From the NCBI GenBank assembly GCA_035311445.1, contig DATGCX010000027.1:10815-74814 (forward strand): DNA of 64,000 nt, in the 5' to 3' direction. Source of the DNA: JAJPKK01 sp035311445. Lineage in GTDB: Bacteria; Pseudomonadota; Alphaproteobacteria; Rhizobiales; Xanthobacteraceae. The position numbers and the translations under genes were made by a program. The notes beneath the pieces are model-generated. The model was not told where the DNA came from. It did no database searches and saw only the letters and a list, made by a program, of their open reading frames with translations. Of the stretch, positions 10,501-18,874 are shown one piece after another. Each line of letters begins with the position of its first letter. Positions within the stretch are counted from its first letter, which is position 1.

Positions 10501-10633
10501 ATTGACGCTGTTCACTACACCGGTTGTGTATTTGGCGCTCGAGCGGCTGGTTGCCTTCAAGCCTATCTCTGGACAACTGGCCTCGCGGACTCGCACAAAT
10601 GCGAACGCAGCAGCAGCGGTCCAGGCCGAGTGA
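7523..10633 (+). CDS. mdtC: RND multidrug efflux permease, MdtC-like
   Basis: About 1036 residues from the GTG at 7523, which places the first membrane helix (PVGISLLMLALLLSG) at the usual distance from the N-terminus. It is collinear with and clearly homologous to the preceding permease. The TM4 Asp pair is present (GFIVDDAIVVIEA), as are the porter regions and the C-terminal GIVKKNAIMLVDY motif. The gap to mdtB is 34 bp. It is the third gene of the efflux operon and probably forms a mixed trimer with MdtB. Confidence 0.93.
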   Translation: MGYLEICLRRPVGISLLMLALLLSGALAFRFLPVASLPRVDYPTIMVTAELPGAEPQTMATAVAAPLERRIGQIAGITELTSTSLLGITTVVAQFELNRPINAAARDVQAAINAAAPDLPTGMSRPPTWRKNNPSAAPVLILALTSTALPSGQVYEAAETILAQQLSQLDGVGQVTVNGSEKPAVRVQVNPAALASMGLGLENVRAALNAVNATGPKGRIEAPDGSYVIRVNDQMRKADEYKSVIVGTRHGTPVRLDAVASVVDSVENVRTSGWFNNQPAVLVFVFKEVNANVIETVDRIHALLPVLQAWLPPAVDVSVMTDRSETIRASVHEIELCLVISLGLIVTTVFVFLRRLWATLAAAVTIPLSIAGTFAAMYLLGYSVDNLSLMALTVATGFIVDDAIVVIEAISRRMGGGVSPFQAARHAAHQIGFTVISISVSLIAALIPLLFMAGMIGRLFREFAATLALAIAVSAVVSLTLIPVMGAHLGHARRAREPPLELIFRKLLAGYEKALVFVLHHRSATLAMMGATVLATVVLWIQVPKGFFPEQDTGGIVAIAEAPMTVSFQAMSERVQALMRVLLNDPAVARVGSYTGQSGGTPNQARIFIALRPLAERGLDTDRIITRLRRATREVQGVALYMVPVQDVRVGGRISKSQYQYTITGPDLGELETWAGRLVEHLKDFPDLRDVTTDLEVGALQAMLVIDRDAAARLQVAPHDIDQTLYDAFGQRLVSSIYAAHYTYHVVLEATPELQEDPSSLTKVYVAGPGGKQVPLASVVRVEHGVQMSAVAHQGQAPAVTLTFSMQPGLPIQRGTEIVEQAMRELGAPSSVHGSFQGNARAFTESLATQPMLIAVALLAVYIMLGVLYESTIHPVTILSTLPSAGIGAILALWAAGRPLDLIGVVGIILLIGIVKKNAIMLVDYALVAEREHGRSPDQAIFEACILRFRPILMTTLTAILGAVPLALGTGIGSELRQPLGVSIIGGLVVSQLLTLFTTPVVYLALERLVAFKPISGQLASRTRTNANAAAAVQAE

Positions 10634-10714
10634 AGGTCAGTTAGAACGCTCGTAATCGCGCGGTCCGGCTGCCCGTTCAGTGCCGGCGCTGGATCGGCCA
10701 AGGAGTAGCGCGAG

Positions 10715-12148
10715 ATGACCGAGACGCAGCATGAGACTCACTCAAAGACCGCTGTGTTGAAGGTGTCATACCTCCTCGCGGTGACTGTGGTCACGTTCGC
10801 GGTTCCAGCTCTTTCGCTGACGCAGCTGGCGCGATGGTTTGTCATTCCCGCCCTTGTGGGAATCCAGGTCGTTATACTGTTGGCTTGCCGAGTCGGTCTG
10901 CGAGACATCACATCGTTGGCGTTGCGGCTTAAGTGGCTGTTCGTTTTCCTGATGGGCATGTACGCCCTGTTGCCCTCCGAGAATCCGTCTGCAAACGACG
11001 TGGTGGTAGACTGGCATCTTCCCTGGCTTGGCTGGTCGCTGGCGATCAACCTGAGCGGGCTTGAGAAAGCAGCGCTCATGTGTCTGCAGATCGTGACTGT
11101 GCTGCTGGCCTCGGCTGTCGTGCGCCTGACCGGGACAGGTCGCGATTTCGTCGATGGCCTGCATGCATTCCGGTTGCCGCCACTGTTCGTACACGCGCTC
11201 GACCGAACCCTCGCACTCCTTGAAAGGACTCAGCAGCGGGAGCGCGGAGCCGGCCGCGCACGCAACCGCCCCAGATCGGGATTCTTTGCCTTGGTGCGGC
11301 AGGCTCTGCGAGGCGACCTCGGCGCTTTTGCCGATTTCGTCCGGACGAACATCTCGCTTGCAGAAAACCAGACCGGTTCCGATGCCGACGCCCGGGTCGG
11401 AGGCCAATTTGCCCACGATGTCGCGGTCGTCACCGGGATTGCTCTCTGCATGGCATCATTCAAGATGCTCAAGATACTGCCGGGGCTGCCGTTCGCGTCC
11501 GGACACAAGACGGTCCTGCTCTTCCCCCTCTATGTCCTTGCTGCGCGGCTGACCCAGTCCCGCTGGGGCGCGACGGCGGCGGGCTCGATTATGGGCGTCA
11601 TCGGCTTCCTGCAGGGCGACGGCCGGTTCGGAATACTGGAAACCTTTAAGCATGTTGCGCCCGGGGTCGTCATCGACCTCGGCGAGCCGCTGGTGCGTCG
11701 ATGGCCGCCGTGGGCGCTCGGCTACTGCGTGCTCGGGCTGTTCGCGGCCATCGCTCGCACTGCGACGGAATTCATCGTCGTGCTGCTGCTTGGGGCGCGG
11801 GCCGAGATCTATCTCTTTCCTGCCGTCAAGCTGGTGCCGAATGTTATCGCCGGGGTGTTGAGCGGTTTCGTAACGGTATTCGTGCTGCGTCTCATCGCGC
11901 AGCCAATACCTTCCAATCTCGCTTCGGAATCTGAAGCCGGGTCGAGTTCCACCGCTCTTGGCGCAGATGCTGTGCAACCGAACGAGCAGCACCTGGACCA
12001 ACAGCTGGCCAGTGGGCCGCATCAGCGCGTTGAGGGTGACGCGGCACCGCTGTCTATGGATGGATCCTCGCTCAGCGGTGGACAAGGGCGCGGCCTCGGC
12101 GGTGGACAGGCCCCAAGGCGCGGCGGTACGGGGCAGTCGAGAACCTGA
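10715..12148 (+). CDS. Putative fused ECF-transporter T and S component (multi-span membrane protein)
   Basis: 477 residues. The N-terminal half (1 to about 175) has several hydrophobic segments followed by FVDGLHAFRLPPLFVHALDR and an Arg-rich coupling region (RERGAGRARNRPRSG) that recalls the Ala-Arg-Gly coupling helices of CbiQ/EcfT transmembrane components. The second half (about 225-400) resembles an ECF substrate-binding S component: a run starting LPGLPFASGHKTVLLFPLY and alternating helices with small residues. The last 75 residues are Ser/Gly/Gln-rich and look disordered. No ATPase gene lies beside it, so it would need a shared energising module. A ribosome site AAGGAG precedes the ATG. 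The domain reading is my inference. Confidence 0.55.
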   Translation: MTETQHETHSKTAVLKVSYLLAVTVVTFAVPALSLTQLARWFVIPALVGIQVVILLACRVGLRDITSLALRLKWLFVFLMGMYALLPSENPSANDVVVDWHLPWLGWSLAINLSGLEKAALMCLQIVTVLLASAVVRLTGTGRDFVDGLHAFRLPPLFVHALDRTLALLERTQQRERGAGRARNRPRSGFFALVRQALRGDLGAFADFVRTNISLAENQTGSDADARVGGQFAHDVAVVTGIALCMASFKMLKILPGLPFASGHKTVLLFPLYVLAARLTQSRWGATAAGSIMGVIGFLQGDGRFGILETFKHVAPGVVIDLGEPLVRRWPPWALGYCVLGLFAAIARTATEFIVVLLLGARAEIYLFPAVKLVPNVIAGVLSGFVTVFVLRLIAQPIPSNLASESEAGSSSTALGADAVQPNEQHLDQQLASGPHQRVEGDAAPLSMDGSSLSGGQGRGLGGGQAPRRGGTGQSRT

Positions 12149-12168
12149 GCGATGGCTCTCAAGTCTCG

Positions 12169-12417
12169 TTACCGCGAGCCGCGATTCGCCAAGGCGGCCC
12201 TGCATCTTTCCGATAAGTCGTTCGGGTTCTGGTTCCGCAGACAGCGGCCCGCTCGCTCTTCGCCGCGACAGAACTTCTCGATCTCAGCCTGACATGCTCC
12301 CCGAACCGGCCCGTCGCCCCGGCCTGCCTCGCCCGGACCTCTGCTGCGTTGATCCTGAGAGGCCGCACTTTGGATGCAGCAGACCAGGATCACCGCGCTC
12401 AAAATGGCTCGTGCCAT
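12169..12417 (-). CDS. Small secreted Cys-rich repeat protein
   Basis: 82 residues from the ATG at 12415-12417, the start that puts a clean signal peptide at the N-terminus (MARAILSAVILVCC, cleaved after AAS). The mature part has one repeat with spacing C-x7-C-x8-C-x11-C (ACQAEIEKFC to ERCRAAL), matching the Cys-rich GLG1-type repeat (Pfam Cys_rich_FGFR) found in many short periplasmic proteins of Hyphomicrobiales. The role is unknown. It is convergent with the preceding plus-strand gene, with a 20-bp gap between stop codons. A longer start ten codons upstream exists. Confidence 0.65.
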   Translation of the reverse strand: MARAILSAVILVCCIQSAASQDQRSRGPGEAGRGDGPVRGACQAEIEKFCRGEERAGRCLRNQNPNDLSERCRAALANRGSR

Positions 12418-13291
12418 GGCCGTTCTCGTGATTAGGACAGCGTCCACACATTTGGCACATGGTCGGGCGACTGTCGAGTACCGTTCTCGGGACCTCCGTC
12501 GGGGCAGCGATGTTGCGAAGGTGGTTGCAACGCGGGTGCCGAGTGTTGTTGCTCATGACAGTCGCCACTTGATAGTGGTGATGAGCTAGTCTTGGTTGCC
12601 GCCATACCCGTCAAGAAAACTGTCCGCAAAATGGGTGGATTACGACGAGTTCACTGGCCTGAGCTCGAGATTCTCTCGATAGCACGCCACAACCGTGGAA
12701 GGCCCCGGACATCGAAAAACGGACAGTCTTATCCGCCCACGCCTCAGATCTGGTGTCTACTTTTTTCAACAGTATCGGCCCGAAGCTACTGTCACCTAAC
12801 CCTGGGCAACTAAAGTTTGTTCAGATGGGGTGCGACGACCTCTTGGGAATTCTTAAGTGGCGCGGTTGGGGCACCTCATTTGAAATGGTGCCCGGTCAGC
12901 AGCAAAGAATCCACTGCTGAAGCAAGCGCAAATCATCACATTCCATGAGTTGAAAGCAGCGACTGAAATTCGGTTCCACCCAGCTGTCGACGTACTTCAG
13001 CCCCTCAGGAAGCATCCTGCCCTCGTCACGAACTCGCTTATAGATCGGTAACATGTCATTGTCTTGAACCGCTCAATGATTATGAAGAGCATTTGATACA
13101 CCTGGATGGCCAAACGGGTTTTGGATCGAGCTGCGACACCACGCCGACGCAACGCGCACTCCGTTCACGATCACAGAGCGAAAGACGACTGCGCCCAGGG
13201 TTTCGCCGCGCTCAGCCTGGGCCACAGCTGCAGCGGCCGGGACAAACGCCCGGCCACTAATTCCTCGAAATGATTCTGAAACGAAACGCCA
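12418..13291. other. Gene-poor stretch, no supported feature
   Basis: About 870 bp. Short open frames exist on both strands (for example 12592-12813 plus), but none has a recognisable domain or a good start. The sequence is less GC-rich than its surroundings around 12900-13100. It may be decayed DNA. Confidence 0.5.
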
Positions 13292-13560
13292 CTACAACGT
13301 TTTCAGATATTCGACGAGATCAGCCTTCTGCTTGTCGCGGAGGCCAAGCTGGAACAGTGTATTGTAATGATTGACCACGGCGAGCAGATCGGGGGCGCTG
13401 CCATCGTGGAAGTACGGCGGATGCTGCCAGAGTGCGCGTAACGGTGTCGTCCGGTACATCTTGGTCGCGCTGCGCGACGCATAGACCGGCTCCGTTCCCA
13501 CCTAGAAAGGCGAGTGCACGAACGGCACATTATATCACAGGTTACTCGCGCAATCCTGTC
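13292..13560 (-). pseudogene. Decayed C-terminal tail of a di-heme cytochrome c peroxidase-like protein
   Basis: The last ~65 codons are preserved and contain YRTTPLRALWQHPPYFHDGS followed by LLAVVNHYN and a terminal KADLVEYLKTL. This is the usual end of bacterial di-heme cytochrome c peroxidase (MauG/CcpA-type) proteins. In the same frame upstream, the segment YNVPFVHSPF can still be read, but it is cut by a TAG at the codon before 13501 and by another stop before that. No heme-binding CxxCH remains. It is a 5'-truncated, non-functional remnant. Confidence 0.7.
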
Positions 13561-14317
13561 AACCCGGCTGACGGCGATCAAAGTTCGGACCCGGCTGTCA
13601 TTCGCACGCAACACACGCCATCGCACGGGAAGGTGTCCGCCACGACCGGGGCGAGTTGTCCATCGGGCGCTTCTCGCAACAGGCGGCGGGCAAGTTTGAT
13701 ATTTTCACCGATGAAAAATCGCCCCCTGGCAGGGGCAAGGCAGGGCGGCAGCACAATTCCGGATGTACGCAAAGTGCCCGCTGCCTTGTCTTCACATTTC
13801 CGATTTGCGTAAACTCCGCAAACTTTACGATGAGAAACAACCCGGACCGACAACGATCTGTCAACCGCCGACAAGCGGCTATGGCCATTTCGTCGCCTCC
13901 GAAAGGTCAAGCTGGCGCATTCGAGGACGAGAAGGTCCCTTCTTGGAAATAGGTCGCTTTGAATCTTCCTTTTTCACACTCTCGCGCAAAGCTGCTTTGA
14001 GGTCCGTGGCCATTACGGCCGCGAGGGGCTAAGTAAGAACTATCGGCCCAAAAAGTGCTAAAGTTCATTGAAGCGGCCTTAGCCGCCGGAGGCCGGGAGC
14101 AAATCCCGGCCTTTTCCATGGGCTGCTGCAGCCTTTTGCGTGTGGAGGACACTTCCGCTAATGCCCCGGGGGCTGCCGACCTTGGCGGCGACGCACGTCG
14201 GCAGCTATCTGGGGTACACCGGTCGTGCCGCTAACGCGGTCAGGAAGGCAGCCCTTGACCCCCCAGCCGACATAGGAGGACGCATCCGACGCGCGGGCCC
14301 TCGATTCGGCGTTGGCG
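13561..14317. other. Gene-poor stretch with one hairpin
   Basis: About 750 bp with only short overlapping frames on both strands and no recognisable product. The only structured element is the hairpin with a T-run at 14091-14115. Confidence 0.5.
14091..14115 (+). terminator. Rho-independent terminator-like hairpin without an upstream gene
   Basis: GGCCGGGA and TCCCGGCC form a perfect 8-bp stem around a 5-nt loop, followed by TTTT. It points to plus-strand termination, yet no plus-strand protein gene lies within 1.9 kb upstream, so it may end a small RNA. That idea rests on the hairpin alone. Confidence 0.45.
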
Positions 14318-15108
14318 TCACGACGCAGGCGAACTTCGCCACGCAAACGCCCTACCTTCAAGACGGGCAAAGACGCCGTGTTCCAAAACAAGCATCATCA
14401 CGACAAATATGATGATCCAGGCCAGCATCTGGGTCATGTTGAATTGAACCAAAAAAAGAACATGGAACCGATGCCGTACTTGAGTCCGAAGGTCTCCGCC
14501 AACGCTACGATCTTCCAGGTCATGCCGAACGCATAGCGGAATGCCGAGAAAATATAGGGCATCAACTGCGGCAGGTAGACCTTGCGAATGAGCAGTGATT
14601 TGCGCGCCTTGAACGTCACTCCCATCTCGATGAGGGACTTGTCCATTGCCTTGGTGCCTTCGAATATATTTACCGCAACATAGGGTGTGACCAGTGCCAT
14701 GACGGCGACCAGCCCGCCTGCCTCGCTGAAGCCGAACCACATCACGGCGAGGAAGACCATCAGGATGGTAGGCATCGTCAGCATCAACGGGATCATAATC
14801 AGCAGCGCGCTCTCCAAAACCGCGCTGAGCCCCATTGCGAGGCCAATCGCTATGCCGGCCAGCATGGATGCGGCGAAGGCGACTATGATTCGGGCCAACG
14901 TGAGTCCGATGTGAAGGAAGGCCGAATTCCCGTCGGGGCCTGCATGCGCGAGATCTGCCCCGATGGCGAGCCCGATGGTCACGGGTCCGGGCAGGACCTC
15001 GGCATCGTCCATCAATCGGGAACCTGCCCACCAGAGCAGGAGCAGAAGACCGATCGAGCCTGCTCGCAGGCTGACGCTCTTGACCCCGCTGATGCTGCCG
15101 GACGCCAT
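14318..15108 (-). pseudogene. NitT/TauT-type ABC permease, frameshifted near the C-terminus
   Basis: The gene starts at the ATG at 15106-15108, directly after the stop of the ATPase gene. 224 residues read as a SsuC/TauC-like permease with the EAA-like loop (FKARKSLLIRKVYLPQLMPY) before the frame ends at 14434. The missing end (NMTQMLAWIIIFVVMML to GRAFAWR) continues in another frame to 14318. The break is at a run of seven A on the plus strand (14451-14457, seven T in the coding strand); one extra T restores the protein. It could be a true mutation or a homopolymer sequencing error. If real, the loss removes the last membrane helix. Confidence 0.75.
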
Positions 15109-15927
15109 CTAATCTTTCGCCTCCAGCACGCCGAAGAACTCACGTACCAGAGTCTTTTCCAAATCGAGGATCTTTGAATCTTCGGGCTTACGCGGCCGTG
15201 AAATATCAACCGGCACCTCATTGAATATCCGGGCCGGCTTGGCATTCATCATGTAAATGCGATCCGAAAGGAAAACCGCCTCCGCTAGATCATGCGTCAC
15301 GAAGAGAATCGTCGGCCGGGCCTTGGTCAAGATATCGATGAGGTCGAGGCGCATCTTCCTTGCGGTGATGGCGTCCAGATGACTGAAAGGTTCGTCCATC
15401 AGCAGGATGTCGGGTTCGATGGCGAGGACACGGGCGATGGCCACCCGTTGCTGCATTCCGCCCGACAGGTTCAGCGGATAGTTGCGCTCCTGTCCGCTAA
15501 GACCGACCATGTCGAGGTGCTTTGCGACCAGCTCCTGCCATCGCGATCTCGGAATGTTCTGTGCCTCAAGAACGAATTGAATGTTGTCCTGAACGGTCAG
15601 CCAGTTGAGCAACCTGGGGCTCTGGAAGACATACCCGATGCGCGACCCCGAATCGCTCTTGCCAGCGCGCGGCGCAACCGTGACCGACCCGCTTTCATAT
15701 GACTCAATGCCGGCGATGATGTTCAGCAGGGTCGATTTCCCGCAGCCGGACGGGCCAACGATGCTGACGAATTCGCCCTCATCCACGCTCAGGCTTATGG
15801 AATCTAGAACCGTAAACGAGCTTTCGGCGCCCGGCGCCGGAAATCTCTTTGTCAGATTGTTGACCGCAATGGTGCTCAAGGACACCGCCCCCGGCCTTGC
15901 AACCTGTTCCATTATGACCTGTGCCAT
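15109..15927 (-). CDS. NitT/TauT-type ABC transporter ATP-binding protein
   Basis: 272 residues from the ATG at 15925-15927 (another ATG five codons downstream is possible); the open frame extends much further upstream only as an out-of-frame shadow of the next gene. Walker A GPSGCGKST is at residues 58-66, the Q-loop at YVFQSPRLLNW, the signature at LSGGMQQRVAIARVL and Walker B at ILLMDEPFSHLD. This is the SsuB/TauB/NrtD class. It lies between the two permease genes of the operon and would power import of an organic or small anionic substrate. The substrate cannot be read from sequence. Confidence 0.9.
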   Translation of the reverse strand: MAQVIMEQVARPGAVSLSTIAVNNLTKRFPAPGAESSFTVLDSISLSVDEGEFVSIVGPSGCGKSTLLNIIAGIESYESGSVTVAPRAGKSDSGSRIGYVFQSPRLLNWLTVQDNIQFVLEAQNIPRSRWQELVAKHLDMVGLSGQERNYPLNLSGGMQQRVAIARVLAIEPDILLMDEPFSHLDAITARKMRLDLIDILTKARPTILFVTHDLAEAVFLSDRIYMMNAKPARIFNEVPVDISRPRKPEDSKILDLEKTLVREFFGVLEAKD

Positions 15928-16070
15928 CACGGTGCGCTGAGCCTCATGCTGGTGGCGCCTGGCGCGCGCTTGATGACGCGGTCCGGCATCGCCGGCCTGG
16001 CGAATCGGCCATCGCAGGGCGAAGGCCGTTGTGTGCGTGCGTGAAAAGAATCGAGTGCTGCCCGTCCGGT

Positions 16071-16829
16071 TCAGGTTGCAAATTGCGGCCTCCAGGCAAA
16101 TACGCGACGCGCCCATAAGCGAAAGACCAGGTCGATCAAAACCATCACGATCATGAAGCTCACACTCCAGGCGAGCATCATGTCGACGCGCGTATCCTGG
16201 AACCAGTTGATCAGTTCCTGGCCGACGCCGCTGCCCGCCCCGAAGGCCTCGGCGACCAGGGCGATCTTCCATGACAGGGACAGGGCGATCCGGAGCGAAG
16301 AAAATATGTAGGGCATGAGTTGAGGAATGAGCACCTTGCGGAGCATGAGGGGTCGATTGGCCTTGTACGCTCTTCCCATCTCGATCAGGTCCTTTTCCAA
16401 GGCCTTCGTGCCCTCCCAGATGTTCATCACGACAAACGGAAAAACGATGAGGACGATGGTGAGAATGGGAGCCGCTTCCGATATTCCGAACCACAAAACA
16501 GAAAGGAAGGCCCAGCAGACCGATGGAACCGTCAGCAGGACCATGATCCAGCTGTCGAAAAAAACTTCGATTGCGCGGTTAAGCCCCATCAGAATGCCGA
16601 ATGCGGTCCCGGCGAGCATCGAAATGAGGAAGCCTTCGAAGATCCGGGTCAACGACTGACCAACCACGCGAAAGGAGGCCGGGTCGCTGTAGATCTCGAT
16701 GATGCGATCAATGAGTTCTAACGGTCCCGGAAAGATAACAGGCAGGTAAAACAGCGAGATTGTCTTCCAAACGAAGAGGCCGAGCACAATGATCATCAGG
16801 CTTGGCCACCGGCTTGCGGTTCGCTTCAC
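16071..16829 (-). CDS. NitT/TauT-type ABC transporter permease
   Basis: A 252-residue inner-membrane protein of the SsuC/TauC type with six hydrophobic segments and a complete EAA-like loop (YKANRPLMLRKVLIPQLMPY) before the last two helices. It ends RRVFAWRPQFAT, a normal family end. It is 34 bp after the binding-protein gene and 143 bp before the ATPase gene. It is clearly related to the frameshifted permease at 14318-15108, so the operon encodes two permeases; this one is intact and could work as a homodimer. Confidence 0.9.
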   Translation of the reverse strand: MKRTASRWPSLMIIVLGLFVWKTISLFYLPVIFPGPLELIDRIIEIYSDPASFRVVGQSLTRIFEGFLISMLAGTAFGILMGLNRAIEVFFDSWIMVLLTVPSVCWAFLSVLWFGISEAAPILTIVLIVFPFVVMNIWEGTKALEKDLIEMGRAYKANRPLMLRKVLIPQLMPYIFSSLRIALSLSWKIALVAEAFGAGSGVGQELINWFQDTRVDMMLAWSVSFMIVMVLIDLVFRLWARRVFAWRPQFAT

Positions 16830-16863
16830 GCTCGTTTCTCCTCCGCCCAGTTGTCCGAGGCGT

Positions 16864-17862
16864 TCAGCCTTTCGTATCTCCGAGGATCAACGCGTGTTTC
16901 TCCTTTGCGGGCACCTCCTCCAGCACGCCGTTACGTTTGGCCATGTCCAGAAACTGCCATTCGGCGTCGACGACCTTCTGATCCCAACGAGCCAGGAAAA
17001 TCCGCTTTTCTCCTAGCCATTTTTTGTAGGTCGCGACCGCTGCGGGAGTTGTCACGCCCGCGAGCGTTCCATACTTTTGGACGGCAGCATCGAGATTCTG
17101 TGGCTCGCGCAGCCACTGAAAGGATTCCTCGGCCGCCGCCGCGAAGTTCGCTGCCCTCGCAGGGTTCTCGTAGATCCAGCTTTTCCAGGCGACGAGCGGG
17201 GCAGCCCATACGATCGGAGAACCGGTCTTGGTCTTCCAATACTCATTGGGCGAAAAGATGGAGCGGAATTTGTCCGGTTGCGAAGCCGCCTGGATGGTGA
17301 AAGAACTGATGTTGATCATGGCGTCGATCGAGCGGTTTTCCAACATCTTGAACAATGCCGGTGGTGCGAGCTGCACCATTTTTGTGTCCTTCATGATGTC
17401 GAGGCCGGCCCCGTCGATGATAGCGGCTCTGGCCGCCTTGAAGGCGCCTGCGCCGGTGGACCAGACTCCCAGGCGCTTTCCGCGCAGGTCGCTTACCGTC
17501 TTTATCGTCGACTCCTTGGAGACGAAGATGTCCTGAATCACCGTCAGTCCACCGCCAATGACCGCCAGGTCGAAGCCCTGATTCATCTTCAAGACCGCAT
17601 CGATGCCCGAATAGGTGGCCACCATGCATTGCCTGGCGGGGAGGGCGGCGAGAAAGCCTGCGAACGGCCGCGTGTCGACCTCAAGATCGATACCGTGCTT
17701 GCGGAAAATCCCGGCGTCTCTTGCGCCCATCCAGTTCAATACGAAGACGCTGTTTTCCGGGATCACGACTTTGACTTTGTCCAAGCTCTGCGCCTTCGCG
17801 GGCGCGCCGACAAGGACGGACAGCAACAGGGCGAGGCAGGCCAGTCCTGATACTCTCTTCAT
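16864..17862 (-). CDS. NitT/TauT-type ABC transporter substrate-binding protein (NMT1/THI5-like fold)
   Basis: 332 residues with a signal peptide (MKRVSGLACLALLLSVLVG, cleavage after AKA). The mature protein follows the NMT1/SsuA pattern: VVIPENSVFVLNWMGARDAG at the start, IFRKHGIDLEVDTRPF, the VATYSGIDAVL loop, and SDLRGKRLGVWSTGAG at the hinge. It would bind the substrate in the periplasm for the two permeases and the ATPase encoded downstream. It is the first gene of the operon. Sulfonates, nitrate, pyrimidine precursors and aromatic acids are all transported by this class, so no substrate is given. Confidence 0.9.
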   Translation of the reverse strand: MKRVSGLACLALLLSVLVGAPAKAQSLDKVKVVIPENSVFVLNWMGARDAGIFRKHGIDLEVDTRPFAGFLAALPARQCMVATYSGIDAVLKMNQGFDLAVIGGGLTVIQDIFVSKESTIKTVSDLRGKRLGVWSTGAGAFKAARAAIIDGAGLDIMKDTKMVQLAPPALFKMLENRSIDAMINISSFTIQAASQPDKFRSIFSPNEYWKTKTGSPIVWAAPLVAWKSWIYENPARAANFAAAAEESFQWLREPQNLDAAVQKYGTLAGVTTPAAVATYKKWLGEKRIFLARWDQKVVDAEWQFLDMAKRNGVLEEVPAKEKHALILGDTKG

Positions 17863-18268
17863 GACATCCTCCCGATCTTGCGGCGGGAATACCTTCGCTC
17901 CCCATCAACACGCAGTGGTTGGGTGGGTTTCGCGACCCCGCTGGGGCGCGCGGCGATTTTGTCGCCGGACGCCAATATCTTCCAAGGAAGGCGACGCCAG
18001 ACGCGGGCGCTACACGTTCGCAGGCAGGTGGTTCGTCTCGGAGAGGACGTACAACTATCGAAGAGGTGACTTAGTTGTCTCATGCCCGTCTCCGGGCCCG
18101 CGCCGGCCACAGTATCGGGCCAGCCCCGCCTCTGAGAAAGCGTTCGACATGGCGTGCGACAATTTGCGTGCAGGCGCCCATGCGGGTTCCCGCTCCGATT
18201 TCTTCCGTTTATGTCCGGGCGCTACCATTACAACGTTCAATCGGCGGGGCCCGCGCGCAGATGTTGTT
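17863..18268. other. Intergenic stretch, no gene seen
   Basis: About 400 bp between the start of the minus-strand NitT/TauT operon and the end of the DUF488 gene. It should hold the operon promoter. No riboswitch consensus was recognised and the short frames here lack any signature. Confidence 0.5.
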
Positions 18269-18649
18269 TCAGCCGCTGCCCACCATAAAATCTCGCAGCA
18301 CGACGGCATCATTGTGGGCCTCGTCGCGGGCCGAGAATACCAGCGTGATCGGTCCTTGCCGCGCAAGGGTTCTGAGCCGATCGATTTGCTCCGACTGTTG
18401 CTGCAACTCCTTCAGATAGCGGCGGCGGAACTCGTGCCAGCGTGCCGGGTCGTGTCCGAACCATTTCCGAAGCGCTGTACTCGGGGCAAGCTCTTTCATC
18501 CATTCATCGATTGCCGCGTCCGCCTTCTTGATGCCGCGCGGCCACAGCCGGTCGATCAACACGCGCTTGCCGTCGCCGGCCGCGGGCCGATCATAGGCGC
18601 GTTTTAGCCTGATACTGGCAGCCGCAATCTTCCCGGCCAAGCTATTCAC
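18269..18649 (-). CDS. DUF488 family protein
   Basis: About 126 residues from a GTG at 18647-18649; the open frame reaches 18724, but the extra 25 residues are not family-like. The sequence has the DUF488 core IRLKRAYDRP, the highly conserved VLIDRLWPRGIKK, WFGHDPARWHEFRRRY and a final strand ITLVFSARDEAHNDAVVL. The biochemical function of this family is not established. It is monocistronic, and its start faces the peptide transporter operon divergently. Confidence 0.8.
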   Translation of the reverse strand: MNSLAGKIAAASIRLKRAYDRPAAGDGKRVLIDRLWPRGIKKADAAIDEWMKELAPSTALRKWFGHDPARWHEFRRRYLKELQQQSEQIDRLRTLARQGPITLVFSARDEAHNDAVVLRDFMVGSG

Positions 18650-18863
18650 TCCCAATGTGCCTACGTGCCGCCGGTCGGTCCTGGACCTGATACTCCGACC
18701 CCACAGATGAATCGAGTATGGCAAGGGCGCGTCACAAAGCCGCGAAAACAGCCGGGGTATTTCGAGTTGATAGCGCAGATATCTGCGATTAGCGTTGGCG
18801 CGACACGAAAAACAAAGGGTCGCGCCTACTGCGCCTGTGCGTCAGCGTCGTGCTCGATCCGGT

Positions 18864-18869
18864 GGGAGG
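18864..18869 (+). promoter_or_regulatory. Ribosome binding site fixing the start of the peptide-type SBP
   Basis: GGGAGG lies 5 nt before the ATG at 18875, which begins a clear signal peptide. The open frame starts 210 bp earlier, but that part lacks export features. Confidence 0.65.
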
Positions 18870-18874
18870 TGCGC

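Noticed and set aside
12040..12110. LSGGQ in the tail of the ECF-like protein, as if an ABC ATPase were fused
   Set aside because: There is no Walker A or B motif around it; the tail is a Gly/Ser/Gln-rich, probably disordered stretch, so the match is chance.
15928..16494. N-terminal extension of the NitT/TauT ATPase frame
   Set aside because: It is an out-of-frame shadow of the upstream permease; ATPase similarity begins only after 15927.
17863..18060. TPP riboswitch upstream of the NMT1/THI5-like SBP
   Set aside because: The conserved CUGAGA and related blocks are not present in the leader, so a thiamine link is not supported.
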